From positions 3,904,422-3,968,421 of the forward strand of contig CP119076.1 in assembly GCA_029027985.1 (NCBI GenBank): 64,000 nt of DNA, read 5' to 3'. Below the pieces are notes generated by a model, which did not search any database, was not told where the DNA came from, and was given only the letters and a program-made list of their open reading frames with translations. Position 1 is the first letter of the stretch; every line of letters starts with the position of its first letter. A program made the position numbers and the translations under genes. Shown piece by piece: positions 1-7,974 of this stretch. The stretch comes from Klebsiella aerogenes (GTDB lineage Bacteria; Pseudomonadota; Gammaproteobacteria; Enterobacterales; Enterobacteriaceae).

Positions 1-982
1 CAACCTGCTGAGCGTCAAGAACTACGGCGAATTCGAGTTCTGGTTGGCTATTTGCAAAGTGATCGCCATTTTGGCGTTTATCGTGCTGGGTGCGATCGCC
101 ATCACCGGCTTCTACCCTTACGCCGAAGTGAGCGGAATTTCCCGCCTGTGGGACCACGGCGGCTTTATGCCTAACGGTTTCGGCGCGGTACTCAGTGCGA
201 TGCTTATCACCATGTTCTCGTTTATGGGCGCGGAAATCGTCACCATCGCCGCCGCCGAATCGGATACGCCGGACAAACACATCGTCCGCGCGACCAATTC
301 GGTCATCTGGCGTATCTCAATTTTCTATCTGTGCTCGATTTTCGTGGTGGTCGCGCTGATCCCGTGGAACATGCCGGGACTGAAAAGCGTGGGTTCATAC
401 CGTTCAGTGCTGGAGTTACTGCATATCCCGTACGCCAAACTGATTATGGACGGCGTGATCCTGTTATCGGTAACCAGTTGCCTGAACTCGGCACTGTATA
501 CCGCTTCGCGGATGCTCTATTCCCTGAGCCGTCGCGGCGATGCGCCAGCAATGATGGGCAAAACCAATCGCAGCAAAACGCCGTACGTGGCGGTGCTGCT
601 CTCTACCGGCGCGGCCTTCCTTACCGTCGTGGTGAACTACTATGCGCCAGCCAAAGTGTTTAAGTTCCTGATCGACAGCTCCGGCGCTATCGCCCTGCTG
701 GTCTATCTGGTTATCGCGATTTCGCAGCTACGGATGCGTAAAATCCTGCTGGCGAAAGGCGGCGAGATTCGCCTCAAAATGTGGCTGTACCCGTGGCTCA
801 CCTGGCTGGTTATCGCCTTTATCACCTTCGTTCTGGTGGTGATGCTGTTCCGTCCGGCGCAGCAGCTGGAAGTGATTTCCACCGGTGTGCTGGCGATCGC
901 CATCATCTGCACCGTGCCGATTATGTCGCGCTGGAAAAAGCTGCTATTGTGGCAAAAACTACCGCTGCAAAATACGCGTTAA
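1..982 (+). CDS. gabP: GABA permease GabP, C-terminal part (5' end outside window)
   Basis: Inner-membrane amino acid/polyamine/organocation (APC) family symporter that imports 4-aminobutyrate. The reading frame is already open at base 2 and runs about 326 residues to a TAA at 980-982, so roughly the first 140 residues lie upstream. Long hydrophobic segments alternate with short loops as expected for the later transmembrane helices. Stretches such as SFMGAEIVTIAAAESDTP and SCLNSALYTASRMLYSLSRR are near-identical to my memory of E. coli GabP. The gene is followed after 45 bases by csiR, as in the E. coli gab operon. Identity as GabP rather than another APC permease is supported by both sequence and neighbour. 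Confidence 0.93.
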   Translation, partial: NLLSVKNYGEFEFWLAICKVIAILAFIVLGAIAITGFYPYAEVSGISRLWDHGGFMPNGFGAVLSAMLITMFSFMGAEIVTIAAAESDTPDKHIVRATNSVIWRISIFYLCSIFVVVALIPWNMPGLKSVGSYRSVLELLHIPYAKLIMDGVILLSVTSCLNSALYTASRMLYSLSRRGDAPAMMGKTNRSKTPYVAVLLSTGAAFLTVVVNYYAPAKVFKFLIDSSGAIALLVYLVIAISQLRMRKILLAKGGEIRLKMWLYPWLTWLVIAFITFVLVVMLFRPAQQLEVISTGVLAIAIICTVPIMSRWKKLLLWQKLPLQNTR

Positions 983-1027
983 CCCTGTTCCCGGCGCAAG
1001 CCGGGAAGTTTGTTCAGGAGTAAGACC

Positions 1028-1738
1028 ATGACCGCCATTCCGCAAGCGACGGCCATTGATGGATACCGCTGGCTAAAGAACGACATCATTCGCGGCGTTT
1101 ATCAGCCTGATGAAAAATTGCGTATGAGCCTGCTGACGTCACGCTATGAGCTTGGCGTCGGGCCGCTGCGAGAAGCGCTCTCACAGCTGGTGGCCGAGCG
1201 GCTGGTCACGGTGGTCAATCAAAAAGGCTACCGCGTCGCCTCGATGTCCGAGGCGGAACTCCTCGATATCTTTGATGCCCGCGCCAATATGGAAGCCATG
1301 CTGGTGCGCCTCGCCATTGAGCGCGGCGGCGATGAATGGGAAGCCGAGCTGTTGGCCCGCGCGCATCTGCTCAATAAGCTGGAGTCCTGCGAGGCCAGCG
1401 AACATCTGCTCGATGAATGGGATCAGCGCCACCAGGCGTTTCACACCGCCATCGTCGCGGGCTGCGGCTCGCAGTATCTGCTGCAGATGCGCGAACGGCT
1501 ATTCGATTTGGCGGCGCGTTACCGTTTCATCTGGCTACGCACCACCGTGTTGTCGGTGGAAATGCTGGAAGATAAACATGTCCAGCACCAAACGCTGCTG
1601 GAGGCGATTCTGGCGCGCGACGCCGCGCGGGCCAGCGCGCTGATGCGCGAGCACTTATTAACCCCCATCCCGATTATCCAACAGGCGATGGCCGGTAAAC
1701 TGCTGTCGCAGCAATCCGGCGTCACTTCTCAGGAATAA
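1028..1738 (+). CDS. csiR: GntR-family repressor CsiR (GabC) of the gab operon
   Basis: Transcriptional repressor of the csiD-lhgO-gabDTP genes. The 236-residue protein has an N-terminal winged helix-turn-helix of the GntR type (about residues 10-75, with GVGPLREALSQL as recognition region) and a C-terminal all-helical FCD ligand-binding domain carrying histidine/aspartate residues (for example DEWDQRHQAFHTA). I chose ATG 1028 because CAGGAG lies at 1015-1020; a TTG at 1010 would start before this ribosome-binding site. It follows gabP closely and is probably cotranscribed with it. The sequence matches E. coli CsiR over its full length. Confidence 0.93.
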   Translation: MTAIPQATAIDGYRWLKNDIIRGVYQPDEKLRMSLLTSRYELGVGPLREALSQLVAERLVTVVNQKGYRVASMSEAELLDIFDARANMEAMLVRLAIERGGDEWEAELLARAHLLNKLESCEASEHLLDEWDQRHQAFHTAIVAGCGSQYLLQMRERLFDLAARYRFIWLRTTVLSVEMLEDKHVQHQTLLEAILARDAARASALMREHLLTPIPIIQQAMAGKLLSQQSGVTSQE

Positions 1739-1878
1739 TTCTCATTTTTATCGCCGCGCAACGCCCTCGGGGGCGTTCGAAGCGCACAGCCGCCTGGGAT
1801 TCGTAGGAATATGATCCCTGAGTCTGAATTTGACGACTATCCGCTTCCCGAAAAAGAAAGCGGATCTTAGGAAATGGT
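1739..1878. other. Intergenic region between convergent csiR and crl
   Basis: This 140-base gap separates the 3' ends of csiR (+) and crl (-). It holds two short inverted repeats: AACGCCC/GGGCGTT near 1760-1777 and ATCCGCTT/AAGCGGAT near 1844-1867. Neither is followed by a convincing T-run, so they are only weak terminator candidates. This is also the synteny junction between the gab genes and the crl-frsA block. Confidence 0.4.
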
Positions 1879-2277
1879 TTACGCGCGCAGGCGAACCGGC
1901 TCGCTGAAATCGTCAGCCGGTTCAAGCTTCAGATTGAAGGTGGTCAGTAACGCCGCCGCGCGCTCGTGGAATTCACGCAGCGTTTTTTCGAGCCTTTCGC
2001 GGACTTCAGGATCGTCGATGGCGACAGCCTGCCAGATCCCCTCTTGATCAAACAGACCGAAGTGGTAGCTATAGGTGAAGCGTGATTCCTGCGCTTCCAT
2101 TTCCATCCACCATCCCCAGAACTCTCGTTTCTCCGGGGCTGGTTTAACGTTGACGCAAACTGCCAGGCAATCGAAAAAGAAGCGGTTCTCTTCACACTGC
2201 CCTTCACGGATATAGGGGCCCAGCGCCGTGAATTTTTTAATCAGCTTACTCTTCAGGTGTCCACTCGGTAACGTCAT
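1879..2277 (-). CDS. crl: Sigma-S binding activator Crl
   Basis: Small cytoplasmic protein that binds the stationary-phase sigma factor RpoS (sigma 38) and favours its association with core RNA polymerase, stimulating curli and other RpoS-dependent genes. The 132-residue product is close to the 133-residue E. coli protein and starts [20 protein letters not shown]. The conserved stretches [20 protein letters not shown] and [20 protein letters not shown] are present. AAAGGAG precedes the ATG. It is transcribed alone, away from frsA, whose stop is 57 bases upstream of the crl start and in the same orientation. Confidence 0.96.
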   Translation of the reverse strand: MTLPSGHLKSKLIKKFTALGPYIREGQCEENRFFFDCLAVCVNVKPAPEKREFWGWWMEMEAQESRFTYSYHFGLFDQEGIWQAVAIDDPEVRERLEKTLREFHERAAALLTTFNLKLEPADDFSEPVRLRA

Positions 2278-2334
2278 TGCGATCTCCTTTAGTGATGCAC
2301 CTGTTTTACCAAACCAATAAAATTTAGCAATATA

Positions 2335-3579
2335 TTAACTAAATCTATGATTGATCCAGCGGGCAATCTGACGCAATGCGTGATCGAAATTACGGTATAC
2401 CGGTTTAAACGGCACCTCAATCAGCTTGCCGTCCGAAGAAGATGAGGTGATTAACCGCGATTCCTCTTCCGGGCTAAACGGATCGTCTTTCCAGTAACCG
2501 GATAGCATCGGCGTTGGGCAGCGGCGACCTAACAACCCCTGTGTTTTTAATGAATAGCGATTCAGTTCGACGCGCAGCGCTTCGTCAGACGCATCGTGCA
2601 TGCCGAGGCGGGATGCCAGCACATCGAGGAACATCTCCGGCACCCGTCCCATCAATTGCGAGTCAACCAGCAGGTTATGCACCACCGGCCCCAGACAGGC
2701 CACCGCCTTCAGCCGTTGCGATTCCAGATACCCCAGACGAACGGCGATATTGGCGCCGAAGCGGAAACCAAACGCCGCCACCCGGGTATGATCGACCCAC
2801 GGCACGTTCTGCAGATGTTGCAGCACGTACTGGTGCAGCATGCTGGTGTCCTGAGCCAGCGTCCACTTACTTGAGAAACCAATGGACGGCATGTCCAGGG
2901 TCAGCATGGCGATACCCAACGGCGCGAAATATTTCTCATACAGGGTGTAGTAATCGGTTTGCAGCGAATCCAGGCCGCCGCACATCAACACCGTCGGGAA
3001 CGGGCCTTCGCCTTTCGGCATATGCAGGAAACCAGTGACCGGCGAACCGCCGGGAATAGCAAACTCCAGCTCGCGAAGTTCGCCCGGCAGCCGCTGCGCC
3101 GCCTCTTCATAGGCCCGATTGGCCAGGGTTTGCGCCTGATCGGCCAGCCCATCGCCTTTAATATGCGGATAAGCGGCAATGCTATACAGGTTGGAGGCGT
3201 GCAGCCAGTGGCGGCCGCTCAGCAGCGGATCGGCTTCTTGAGTCGCTTTTTGCTGCCACATCATCGCCTGCTTAGTCCACTCAAACACCCAGTTGCCGCC
3301 GCGATAGCCGATCACCGTATCGTACAACTCCGGGTCGGATCGCTCGGCATCGCTCATCACGATCCGCGCCTGGACATCCCAAATCTCCTGCGGCGACACG
3401 CCGCGCCAGATCCACATCAGACGATTGATCAGACGATACCAGTGATCGACATGATTACCGCTCAGTGCGGTCTGCATCCCCTGATGTTGGCCGGAGGAAA
3501 ATCGACGGACCAGCGTTGAGGTTTCCGGATATTTGAATCGGGGTTTAAACAACGTTTCGCTAAGGTTAGCTTGTGACAT
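2335..3579 (-). CDS. frsA: Fermentation-respiration switch protein FrsA
   Basis: Alpha/beta-hydrolase-fold protein of 414 residues, the same length as E. coli FrsA (YafA). The E. coli protein binds dephosphorylated enzyme IIA-Glc and influences the balance between respiration and fermentation; a pyruvate decarboxylase activity proposed for a Vibrio homologue is disputed. The hydrolase core is visible as [20 protein letters not shown] around residues 198-217, followed by [13 protein letters not shown] and a nucleophile-elbow-like region [18 protein letters not shown]. The elbow contains GFRFG rather than GxSxG, as in other FrsA proteins, so classical esterase chemistry is doubtful. GGAGG lies just upstream of the start. 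Confidence 0.95.
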   Translation of the reverse strand: MSQANLSETLFKPRFKYPETSTLVRRFSSGQHQGMQTALSGNHVDHWYRLINRLMWIWRGVSPQEIWDVQARIVMSDAERSDPELYDTVIGYRGGNWVFEWTKQAMMWQQKATQEADPLLSGRHWLHASNLYSIAAYPHIKGDGLADQAQTLANRAYEEAAQRLPGELRELEFAIPGGSPVTGFLHMPKGEGPFPTVLMCGGLDSLQTDYYTLYEKYFAPLGIAMLTLDMPSIGFSSKWTLAQDTSMLHQYVLQHLQNVPWVDHTRVAAFGFRFGANIAVRLGYLESQRLKAVACLGPVVHNLLVDSQLMGRVPEMFLDVLASRLGMHDASDEALRVELNRYSLKTQGLLGRRCPTPMLSGYWKDDPFSPEEESRLITSSSSDGKLIEVPFKPVYRNFDHALRQIARWINHRFS

Positions 3580-3638
3580 GTGCCGCCTCCATCATGTTGC
3601 CGCTATAGCTATTGTAACCTGCGTGAGGGCAAAAAAAA

Positions 3639-3664
3639 CCACGCCCGGCATAACCGGGCGTGGT
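3639..3664 (-). terminator. Rho-independent terminator after gpt
   Basis: Read on the minus strand, GACCACGCCCGG and CCGGGCGTGG form a long GC-rich stem with a short loop, followed directly by a run of eight T residues (A-run at 3631-3638 on the plus strand). It lies 23 bases past the gpt stop codon. Confidence 0.85.
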
Positions 3665-3686
3665 CATTATTCACTGTTGGCTGGAA

Positions 3687-4145
3687 TTAACGGCCAGCGA
3701 TTGGCGGGACGAAGACGACGCCCATATCCCACGGCTGCTCAATCCAGGTATCCTGCGGGATATCAACAACATAATCGTCAACCAGCGGACGCCCCGCCGG
3801 CTTAGCGAAAATAGTCACAAAGTGCGCTTTAGGATACATTTCGCGGATGGCGACCGCGGTGCCGCCAGTGTCGACCAGATCATCGATAACGATAAAACCT
3901 TCGCCATCGCCTTCAGCGCGTTTCAGAACGGTCAGCTCGCGCTGGTTGTCGTGGTCGTAGCTAGAGATACATACGGTATCAACATGACGAATACCCAGTT
4001 CACGCGCCAGTAAAGCTCCCGGTACCAGACCGCCACGACTAACGGCAATAATGCCTTTCCATTGTTCAACCGGCAGCAGACGGCTTGCCAGTTTGCGGGC
4101 GTGAATCTGCAACATGTCCCAGGTGACGACGTATTTTTCGCTCAT
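3687..4145 (-). CDS. gpt: Xanthine-guanine phosphoribosyltransferase
   Basis: Purine salvage enzyme that transfers phosphoribose from PRPP to guanine, xanthine and, less well, hypoxanthine. The 152-residue protein has the type I PRTase PRPP-binding loop [13 protein letters not shown] (about residues 84-96), with the two adjacent acidic residues and the TGGT loop. The start [20 protein letters not shown] matches the E. coli enzyme of identical length. The gene is monocistronic: it has its own terminator at 3639-3664 and is divergent from pepD. A TATAAT hexamer on the minus strand at 4211-4216 could be its -10 box. Confidence 0.97.
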   Translation of the reverse strand: MSEKYVVTWDMLQIHARKLASRLLPVEQWKGIIAVSRGGLVPGALLARELGIRHVDTVCISSYDHDNQRELTVLKRAEGDGEGFIVIDDLVDTGGTAVAIREMYPKAHFVTIFAKPAGRPLVDDYVVDIPQDTWIEQPWDMGVVFVPPIAGR

Positions 4146-4402
4146 GTGAATTGTCCCAGCCTGTATTTAACGGCTTAAATATTGTTCGAGGGGGAAAATG
4201 GTTGCGCGAGATTATAGAGACCTGACGCGCTAAAAACCAGTATTAAGCGCCTTCGGCAACGCTTTTTGCGTGCTTTACACTAGCGGAGTACACGGAAAGT
4301 GGTATTCTCAACCACATCGCGCAAGCCCACGCTTGTAGCGAATCTTATTGCTAACCCTCGACCTGTAAACGACTTTTGCAGGTGACTGTAAGGAGACTCA
4401 TC

Positions 4403-5860
4403 GTGTCTGAATTGTCTCAATTATCCCCGCAACCGCTTTGGGATATTTTTGCCAAAATTTGCTCCATCCCGCACCCGTCCTATCACGAAGAACAGCTCGC
4501 CGAGCACATCATGGGTTGGGCAAAAGAAAAAGGCTTACACGCGGAACGCGACCAGGTTGGCAACATTCTGATTCGTAAAGGCGCGACCGCCGGTATGGAA
4601 AACCGCAAACCGGTGGTTCTGCAGGCGCACCTCGATATGGTGCCGCAGAAAAACAACGACACCGTCCACGACTTTGCGAAAGACCCGATCCAGCCATACA
4701 TCGACGGCGAGTGGGTGAAAGCGCGCGGCACCACCCTGGGTGCGGATAACGGCATCGGTATGGCTTCCGCACTGGCGGTGCTGGCCGACGACAGCGTCGC
4801 TCACGGCCCGCTGGAAGTACTGCTGACCATGACCGAAGAAGCGGGCATGGACGGCGCTTTCGGCCTGCAGGCCAACTGGCTGCAGGCGGATATCCTGATC
4901 AATACCGACTCAGAAGAAGAAGGCGAAATCTATATGGGTTGCGCTGGCGGTATCGATTTCACCTCTAACCTGGCGCTGACCCGCGAAGCGGTTCCGGCTG
5001 GGTTCCAGAGCTTTAAGCTGACCTTAAAAGGGCTGAAAGGCGGCCATTCCGGCGGCGAAATCCACGTCGGCCTGGGCAACGCCAACAAGCTGCTGGCACG
5101 CTTCCTGGCAGGCCACGCGGATGAACTGGATCTGCGTCTGGTTGATTTCAACGGCGGTACGCTGCGCAACGCGATTCCGCGTGAAGCGTTCGCGACCGTC
5201 GCCGTCGCCGCAGACAAAGCGGATGCGCTGAGGGCGCTGGTGAAGACCTACCAGGATATCCTGAAAAACGAACTGGCGGCGAAAGAGAAGAATCTGGTCG
5301 TGCTGCTGGAAGCGGTGGATAACGACAAAGCGGCGCTGACCCCGGCTTCCCGCGACGGTTTTGTTCGTCTGCTGAATGCCACGCCGAACGGCGTTATCCG
5401 CAACTCCGACGTGGCGAAAGGCGTGGTGGAAACCTCACTGAACGTCGGCGTCGTCACCATGACCGATGACAACGTACAGATCCACTGTCTGATTCGCTCC
5501 CTGATCGACAGCGGTAAAGACTATGTCGTCAGCATGCTGGATTCACTGGGCAAACTGGCGGGCGCGAAAACCGAAGCGAAAGGGGCTTACCCTGGCTGGC
5601 AGCCAGATGCGAACTCTCCGGTGATGCACCTGGTGCGTGAGACCTATCAACGTCTGTTCAACAAGACGCCGAACATCCAGATCATCCACGCTGGCCTGGA
5701 ATGCGGTCTGTTCAAAAAACCGTATCCGGAGATGGATATGGTGTCCATCGGCCCAACCATTACCGGCCCGCACTCCCCGGATGAGCAGGTTCATATCGAG
5801 AGCGTCGGCCAGTACTGGACGCTGCTGACCGAACTGCTGAAAGCCATTCCGACTAAGTAA
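4403..5860 (+). CDS. pepD: Cytosolic non-specific dipeptidase PepD (aminoacyl-histidine dipeptidase)
   Basis: Zinc-dependent M20-family peptidase of 485 residues that hydrolyses dipeptides including carnosine-type Xaa-His substrates. Metal-site motifs are present: QAHLDMVPQ, GADNGIGMA, MTEEAGMDGA with the catalytic glutamate, NTDSEEEGE, and the late GPHSPDEQVH. I selected the GTG at 4403 because AAGGAG at 4390-4395 is 7 bases before it and the product then begins SELSQLSPQPLWDIF like E. coli PepD. A longer in-frame start at 4376 has no comparable site. K-12 places prfH next to pepD; no prfH is seen here. Confidence 0.97.
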   Translation: MSELSQLSPQPLWDIFAKICSIPHPSYHEEQLAEHIMGWAKEKGLHAERDQVGNILIRKGATAGMENRKPVVLQAHLDMVPQKNNDTVHDFAKDPIQPYIDGEWVKARGTTLGADNGIGMASALAVLADDSVAHGPLEVLLTMTEEAGMDGAFGLQANWLQADILINTDSEEEGEIYMGCAGGIDFTSNLALTREAVPAGFQSFKLTLKGLKGGHSGGEIHVGLGNANKLLARFLAGHADELDLRLVDFNGGTLRNAIPREAFATVAVAADKADALRALVKTYQDILKNELAAKEKNLVVLLEAVDNDKAALTPASRDGFVRLLNATPNGVIRNSDVAKGVVETSLNVGVVTMTDDNVQIHCLIRSLIDSGKDYVVSMLDSLGKLAGAKTEAKGAYPGWQPDANSPVMHLVRETYQRLFNKTPNIQIIHAGLECGLFKKPYPEMDMVSIGPTITGPHSPDEQVHIESVGQYWTLLTELLKAIPTK

Positions 5861-5865
5861 GCGAT

Positions 5866-5896
5866 AAACCGGCGGCGCCAGGCCGCCGGTTTTCTA
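5866..5896 (+). terminator. Rho-independent terminator after pepD
   Basis: AACCGGCGGC and GCCGCCGGTT form a strong hairpin immediately after the pepD stop, followed by TTTTCT. Orientation and position fit pepD. Confidence 0.85.
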
Positions 5897-5924
5897 TCGG
5901 GCTACTCTACCTTTACCGTTTTTT

Positions 5925-6055
5925 GTCAGGTGGCGCTTCGCTTACCTGACCTACGTTTCGTGCCGTTTGTCGCCCCGGTACCGTAGCCCTGCTAAGCAGG
6001 GAAAATCCCGCTAATGTCGTTATTTTGTCGGGTGACGGCTAACGCCTTACCCGAC
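5925..6055. repeat. Pair of REP-like palindromic units between pepD and yafP
   Basis: Two similar imperfect palindromes lie in direct orientation. One is at 5925-5950, with arms GTCAGGT/ACCTGAC followed by CTAC. The other is at 6027-6055, with arms GTCGGGT/ACCCGAC followed by CTAT. This is the architecture of enterobacterial REP/BIME sequences (GC-rich stem, then CCTAC). About 75 bases with a GCCCTGCTAAGCAGGG-type stem separate them. The second unit directly abuts the 3' end of the acetyltransferase gene. Confidence 0.7.
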
Positions 6056-6517
6056 CTATTCAACCTTCCCCGAACCGCGTTTTTCCATCCGATAGTTGGT
6101 GAACCACTCCCCGCGAACTTCTACGCGTTGCTCAGATACGACACGAAATCCCTGGCGAATGAAGCTGGGTTTTGCCGTGATGCTGGCATCGACCGTCAGC
6201 ACCTTCCCTGGATGTGAAGCGCATAACGCCTCAAGAAGCGCCCGACCTATTCCACGACGGGCATAATCCGGCGAGACGAAAAAGAGGTCGATATAATCAT
6301 TAATGGCGGTGATAAATCCAACCGGTTGGTTATCAACCACCGCCACCAGCACCTGCGAATCCGCTATTTTCCACCGCCAGCGTGATTCATCAACTTGCGC
6401 CCAGGCGGCGATTTGCGCGGGCAAATAATCCTGACTGGCCGTCTCCCTGACGGCTCGCAAAAATATCGTGCATAGCGCCGGGAAATCCTCTTCTACATAA
6501 GCCCTGATGGTTAGCAT
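6056..6517 (-). CDS. yafP: YafP-like GNAT acetyltransferase, dinB operon
   Basis: 153-residue GCN5-related N-acetyltransferase. The acetyl-CoA binding motif is YARRGIGRALLEALCA (about residues 96-111), preceded by beta strands LVAVVDNQPVGFI and IDLFFVSPDY. It resembles E. coli YafP, sharing TASQ-Y-PQQI-AWAQ-DESRW and TVDASITAKP. In K-12, yafP is the last gene of the SOS-inducible dinB-yafN-yafO-yafP operon. Here it follows dinB directly with a 2-base gap, so the yafNO toxin-antitoxin pair is absent. It is probably induced with dinB during DNA damage. Its substrate is not known to me. Confidence 0.85.
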   Translation of the reverse strand: MLTIRAYVEEDFPALCTIFLRAVRETASQDYLPAQIAAWAQVDESRWRWKIADSQVLVAVVDNQPVGFITAINDYIDLFFVSPDYARRGIGRALLEALCASHPGKVLTVDASITAKPSFIRQGFRVVSEQRVEVRGEWFTNYRMEKRGSGKVE

Positions 6518-6519
6518 TG

Positions 6520-7575
6520 CTATAGTCCAAGAACCAGTTGTCTTTCGAGCTGCGGATCGAGCAGCGTCACGTGCAGCCCCACCAATCGCACACCACGGCT
6601 ACCGCGCCGCTCAAACCAGGCATTGCGGGCGGTTGCGATCAGATCATCTTTATTCAACCGCGGCCAGACATGCTCCTGAGTGGTGAGCTGGAAATCGTTA
6701 AACTTCAGCTTAATGCCCTGACGAGCGATAAGTAGATCCGGTTTCACCTTCGCCAGCCGACGTTCCAGCTCGGGATAGAGATTTTCGATGATCGCTTCAC
6801 ACTCTGGCCACTCGTGGATATCTTCCGCCAGAGTGCGCTCCACGCCGACCGATTTGCGTTGGCGATCGTTATGGATTTCACGTTCGTCAATACCGTGACT
6901 GCGCTCCCACAGGATACGGCCAAATTTGCCAAAGCGTTTAAGCAACATCGCAAGGTCGCTGTTCTGCACGTCGCCACAGGTACGTAGCCCCATATTTTCC
7001 AGCTTCGCCGCCGACACTTTACCGACACCGGGGATTTTCGCCAACGGCAGCGCCTGCACGAACTCCGCCACCTGGTGCGGGGCAATGACGAACTGGCCAT
7101 TAGGTTTGTTCATATCAGAGGCGATTTTGGCGAGGAATTTGACCGGCGCGATGCCCGCTGAAGCGGTCAGGTTTAGCTCGCGCTCGATGGTCTGGCGGAT
7201 CTCCTGCGCCATCAGTGTGGCCGATCCGTGACAATGTACGCTGTCGCTCACGTCGAGGTAGGCTTCATCCAGCGACAGCGGCTCAATTAACGAGGTATAG
7301 CGGGAAAAGATTTCGCGAATATGGTTAGAGGCCTCTTTGTAGGCATCGAAACGCCCGGGAAGCAACGTAAGATGAGGACACAGTTTCAACGCCGTCGCCG
7401 TCGGCATCGCGCTGCGCACGCCGAATTTACGCGCAGGATAGTTCGCGGTACTAATCACACCACGCTGCACCCGACTGCCGCCAATCGCAATGGGGATATC
7501 GCGCAACGCCGGGTTGTCACGCATTTCCACCGCGGCGAAGAAGCAGTCCATATCGACATGGATAATTTTACGCAT
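6520..7575 (-). CDS. dinB: DNA polymerase IV DinB
   Basis: Y-family translesion DNA polymerase of 351 residues, the same length as in E. coli. Catalytic carboxylates sit in HVDMDCFFAAVE (Asp8) and SLDEAYLD (Asp103/Glu104). The helix-hairpin-helix region KIPGVGKVSAAKLENMGL is present, and the C terminus ends QLVLGL, the beta-clamp binding peptide. I placed the start at ATG 7575 to match MRKIIHVDMD; a longer frame exists but would run into the LexA operator. A perfect LexA box lies 15 bases upstream, so the gene is SOS-controlled, together with the yafP-like gene behind it. Confidence 0.97.
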   Translation of the reverse strand: MRKIIHVDMDCFFAAVEMRDNPALRDIPIAIGGSRVQRGVISTANYPARKFGVRSAMPTATALKLCPHLTLLPGRFDAYKEASNHIREIFSRYTSLIEPLSLDEAYLDVSDSVHCHGSATLMAQEIRQTIERELNLTASAGIAPVKFLAKIASDMNKPNGQFVIAPHQVAEFVQALPLAKIPGVGKVSAAKLENMGLRTCGDVQNSDLAMLLKRFGKFGRILWERSHGIDEREIHNDRQRKSVGVERTLAEDIHEWPECEAIIENLYPELERRLAKVKPDLLIARQGIKLKFNDFQLTTQEHVWPRLNKDDLIATARNAWFERRGSRGVRLVGLHVTLLDPQLERQLVLGL

Positions 7576-7589
7576 CGCCTGACCCAATA

Positions 7590-7605
7590 CTGTATACCCA
7601 TACAG
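7590..7605 (-). promoter_or_regulatory. LexA box upstream of dinB
   Basis: The 16-mer CTGTATACCCATACAG fits the LexA consensus CTGT-N8-ACAG exactly. It ends 14 bases before the dinB ATG on the minus strand, the usual place for repression of this SOS gene. Confidence 0.92.
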
Positions 7606-7658
7606 CATAGCAAAACTGCGCGCAAATTTTATGCTTTTTTAACGTGAATAATAACAAA

Positions 7659-7740
7659 GGCCGCGAATGCGGCCTGCAGGTGATGGTATATGGTTGCCGG
7701 ATGGCGGCCTACAAAACACGCAAGCGTAGCGCCACCGGGT
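7659..7740. repeat. Hairpin and REP-like pair between dinB and nqrM
   Basis: GGCCGC/GCGGCC at 7659-7674 forms a short GC-rich hairpin. From about 7695, GCCGGATGGCGGCCTAC and the inverted CGCCACCGGG form a REP-like pair in opposite orientations (BIME-like) flanking an AAAACACGCAAGCG core. The block lies just past the 3' end of the nqr operon and could stabilise or terminate its transcript; no T-run is evident. Confidence 0.55.
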
Positions 7741-7755
7741 ATTGAGGGCTAAAGA

Positions 7756-7974
7756 TCACAAGATGCGTTGCCGTTGGCGCTGCGCCTCGCGGGCGAGACG
7801 TTTTTTGCGCGCATCGCAGGGCTCGGGGCAGTCACAAACTTTCTCCAGCCCCAGTGACGCGATCCCGCCACAGCTGCCCTGAATGCTTTTACGCTTCACC
7901 AGGTAGCCCAAAGACATCCCCAGGATCACCAGCGCAAATATCACAAAGGTCGCGACAAATACCGTCAGCATCAT
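7756..7974 (-). CDS. nqrM: Na+-NQR maturation protein NqrM
   Basis: 72-residue protein with one N-terminal membrane helix (about residues 3-25, MLTVFVATFVIFALVILG). A soluble tail follows, with four cysteines in SCGGIASLGLEKVCDCPEPC. This matches the DUF539/NqrM family, required for assembling the iron centre between NqrD and NqrE. It is the last gene of the nqr operon and overlaps the nqrF stop by one base, which supports the role. The tail ends in a basic arginine/glutamine-rich stretch. Confidence 0.92.
   Translation of the reverse strand: MMLTVFVATFVIFALVILGMSLGYLVKRKSIQGSCGGIASLGLEKVCDCPEPCDARKKRLAREAQRQRQRIL

Noticed and set aside
1757-1867. Terminators between csiR and crl
   Set aside because: Two hairpins can be drawn but neither has a following T-run, so I did not list them as terminators.
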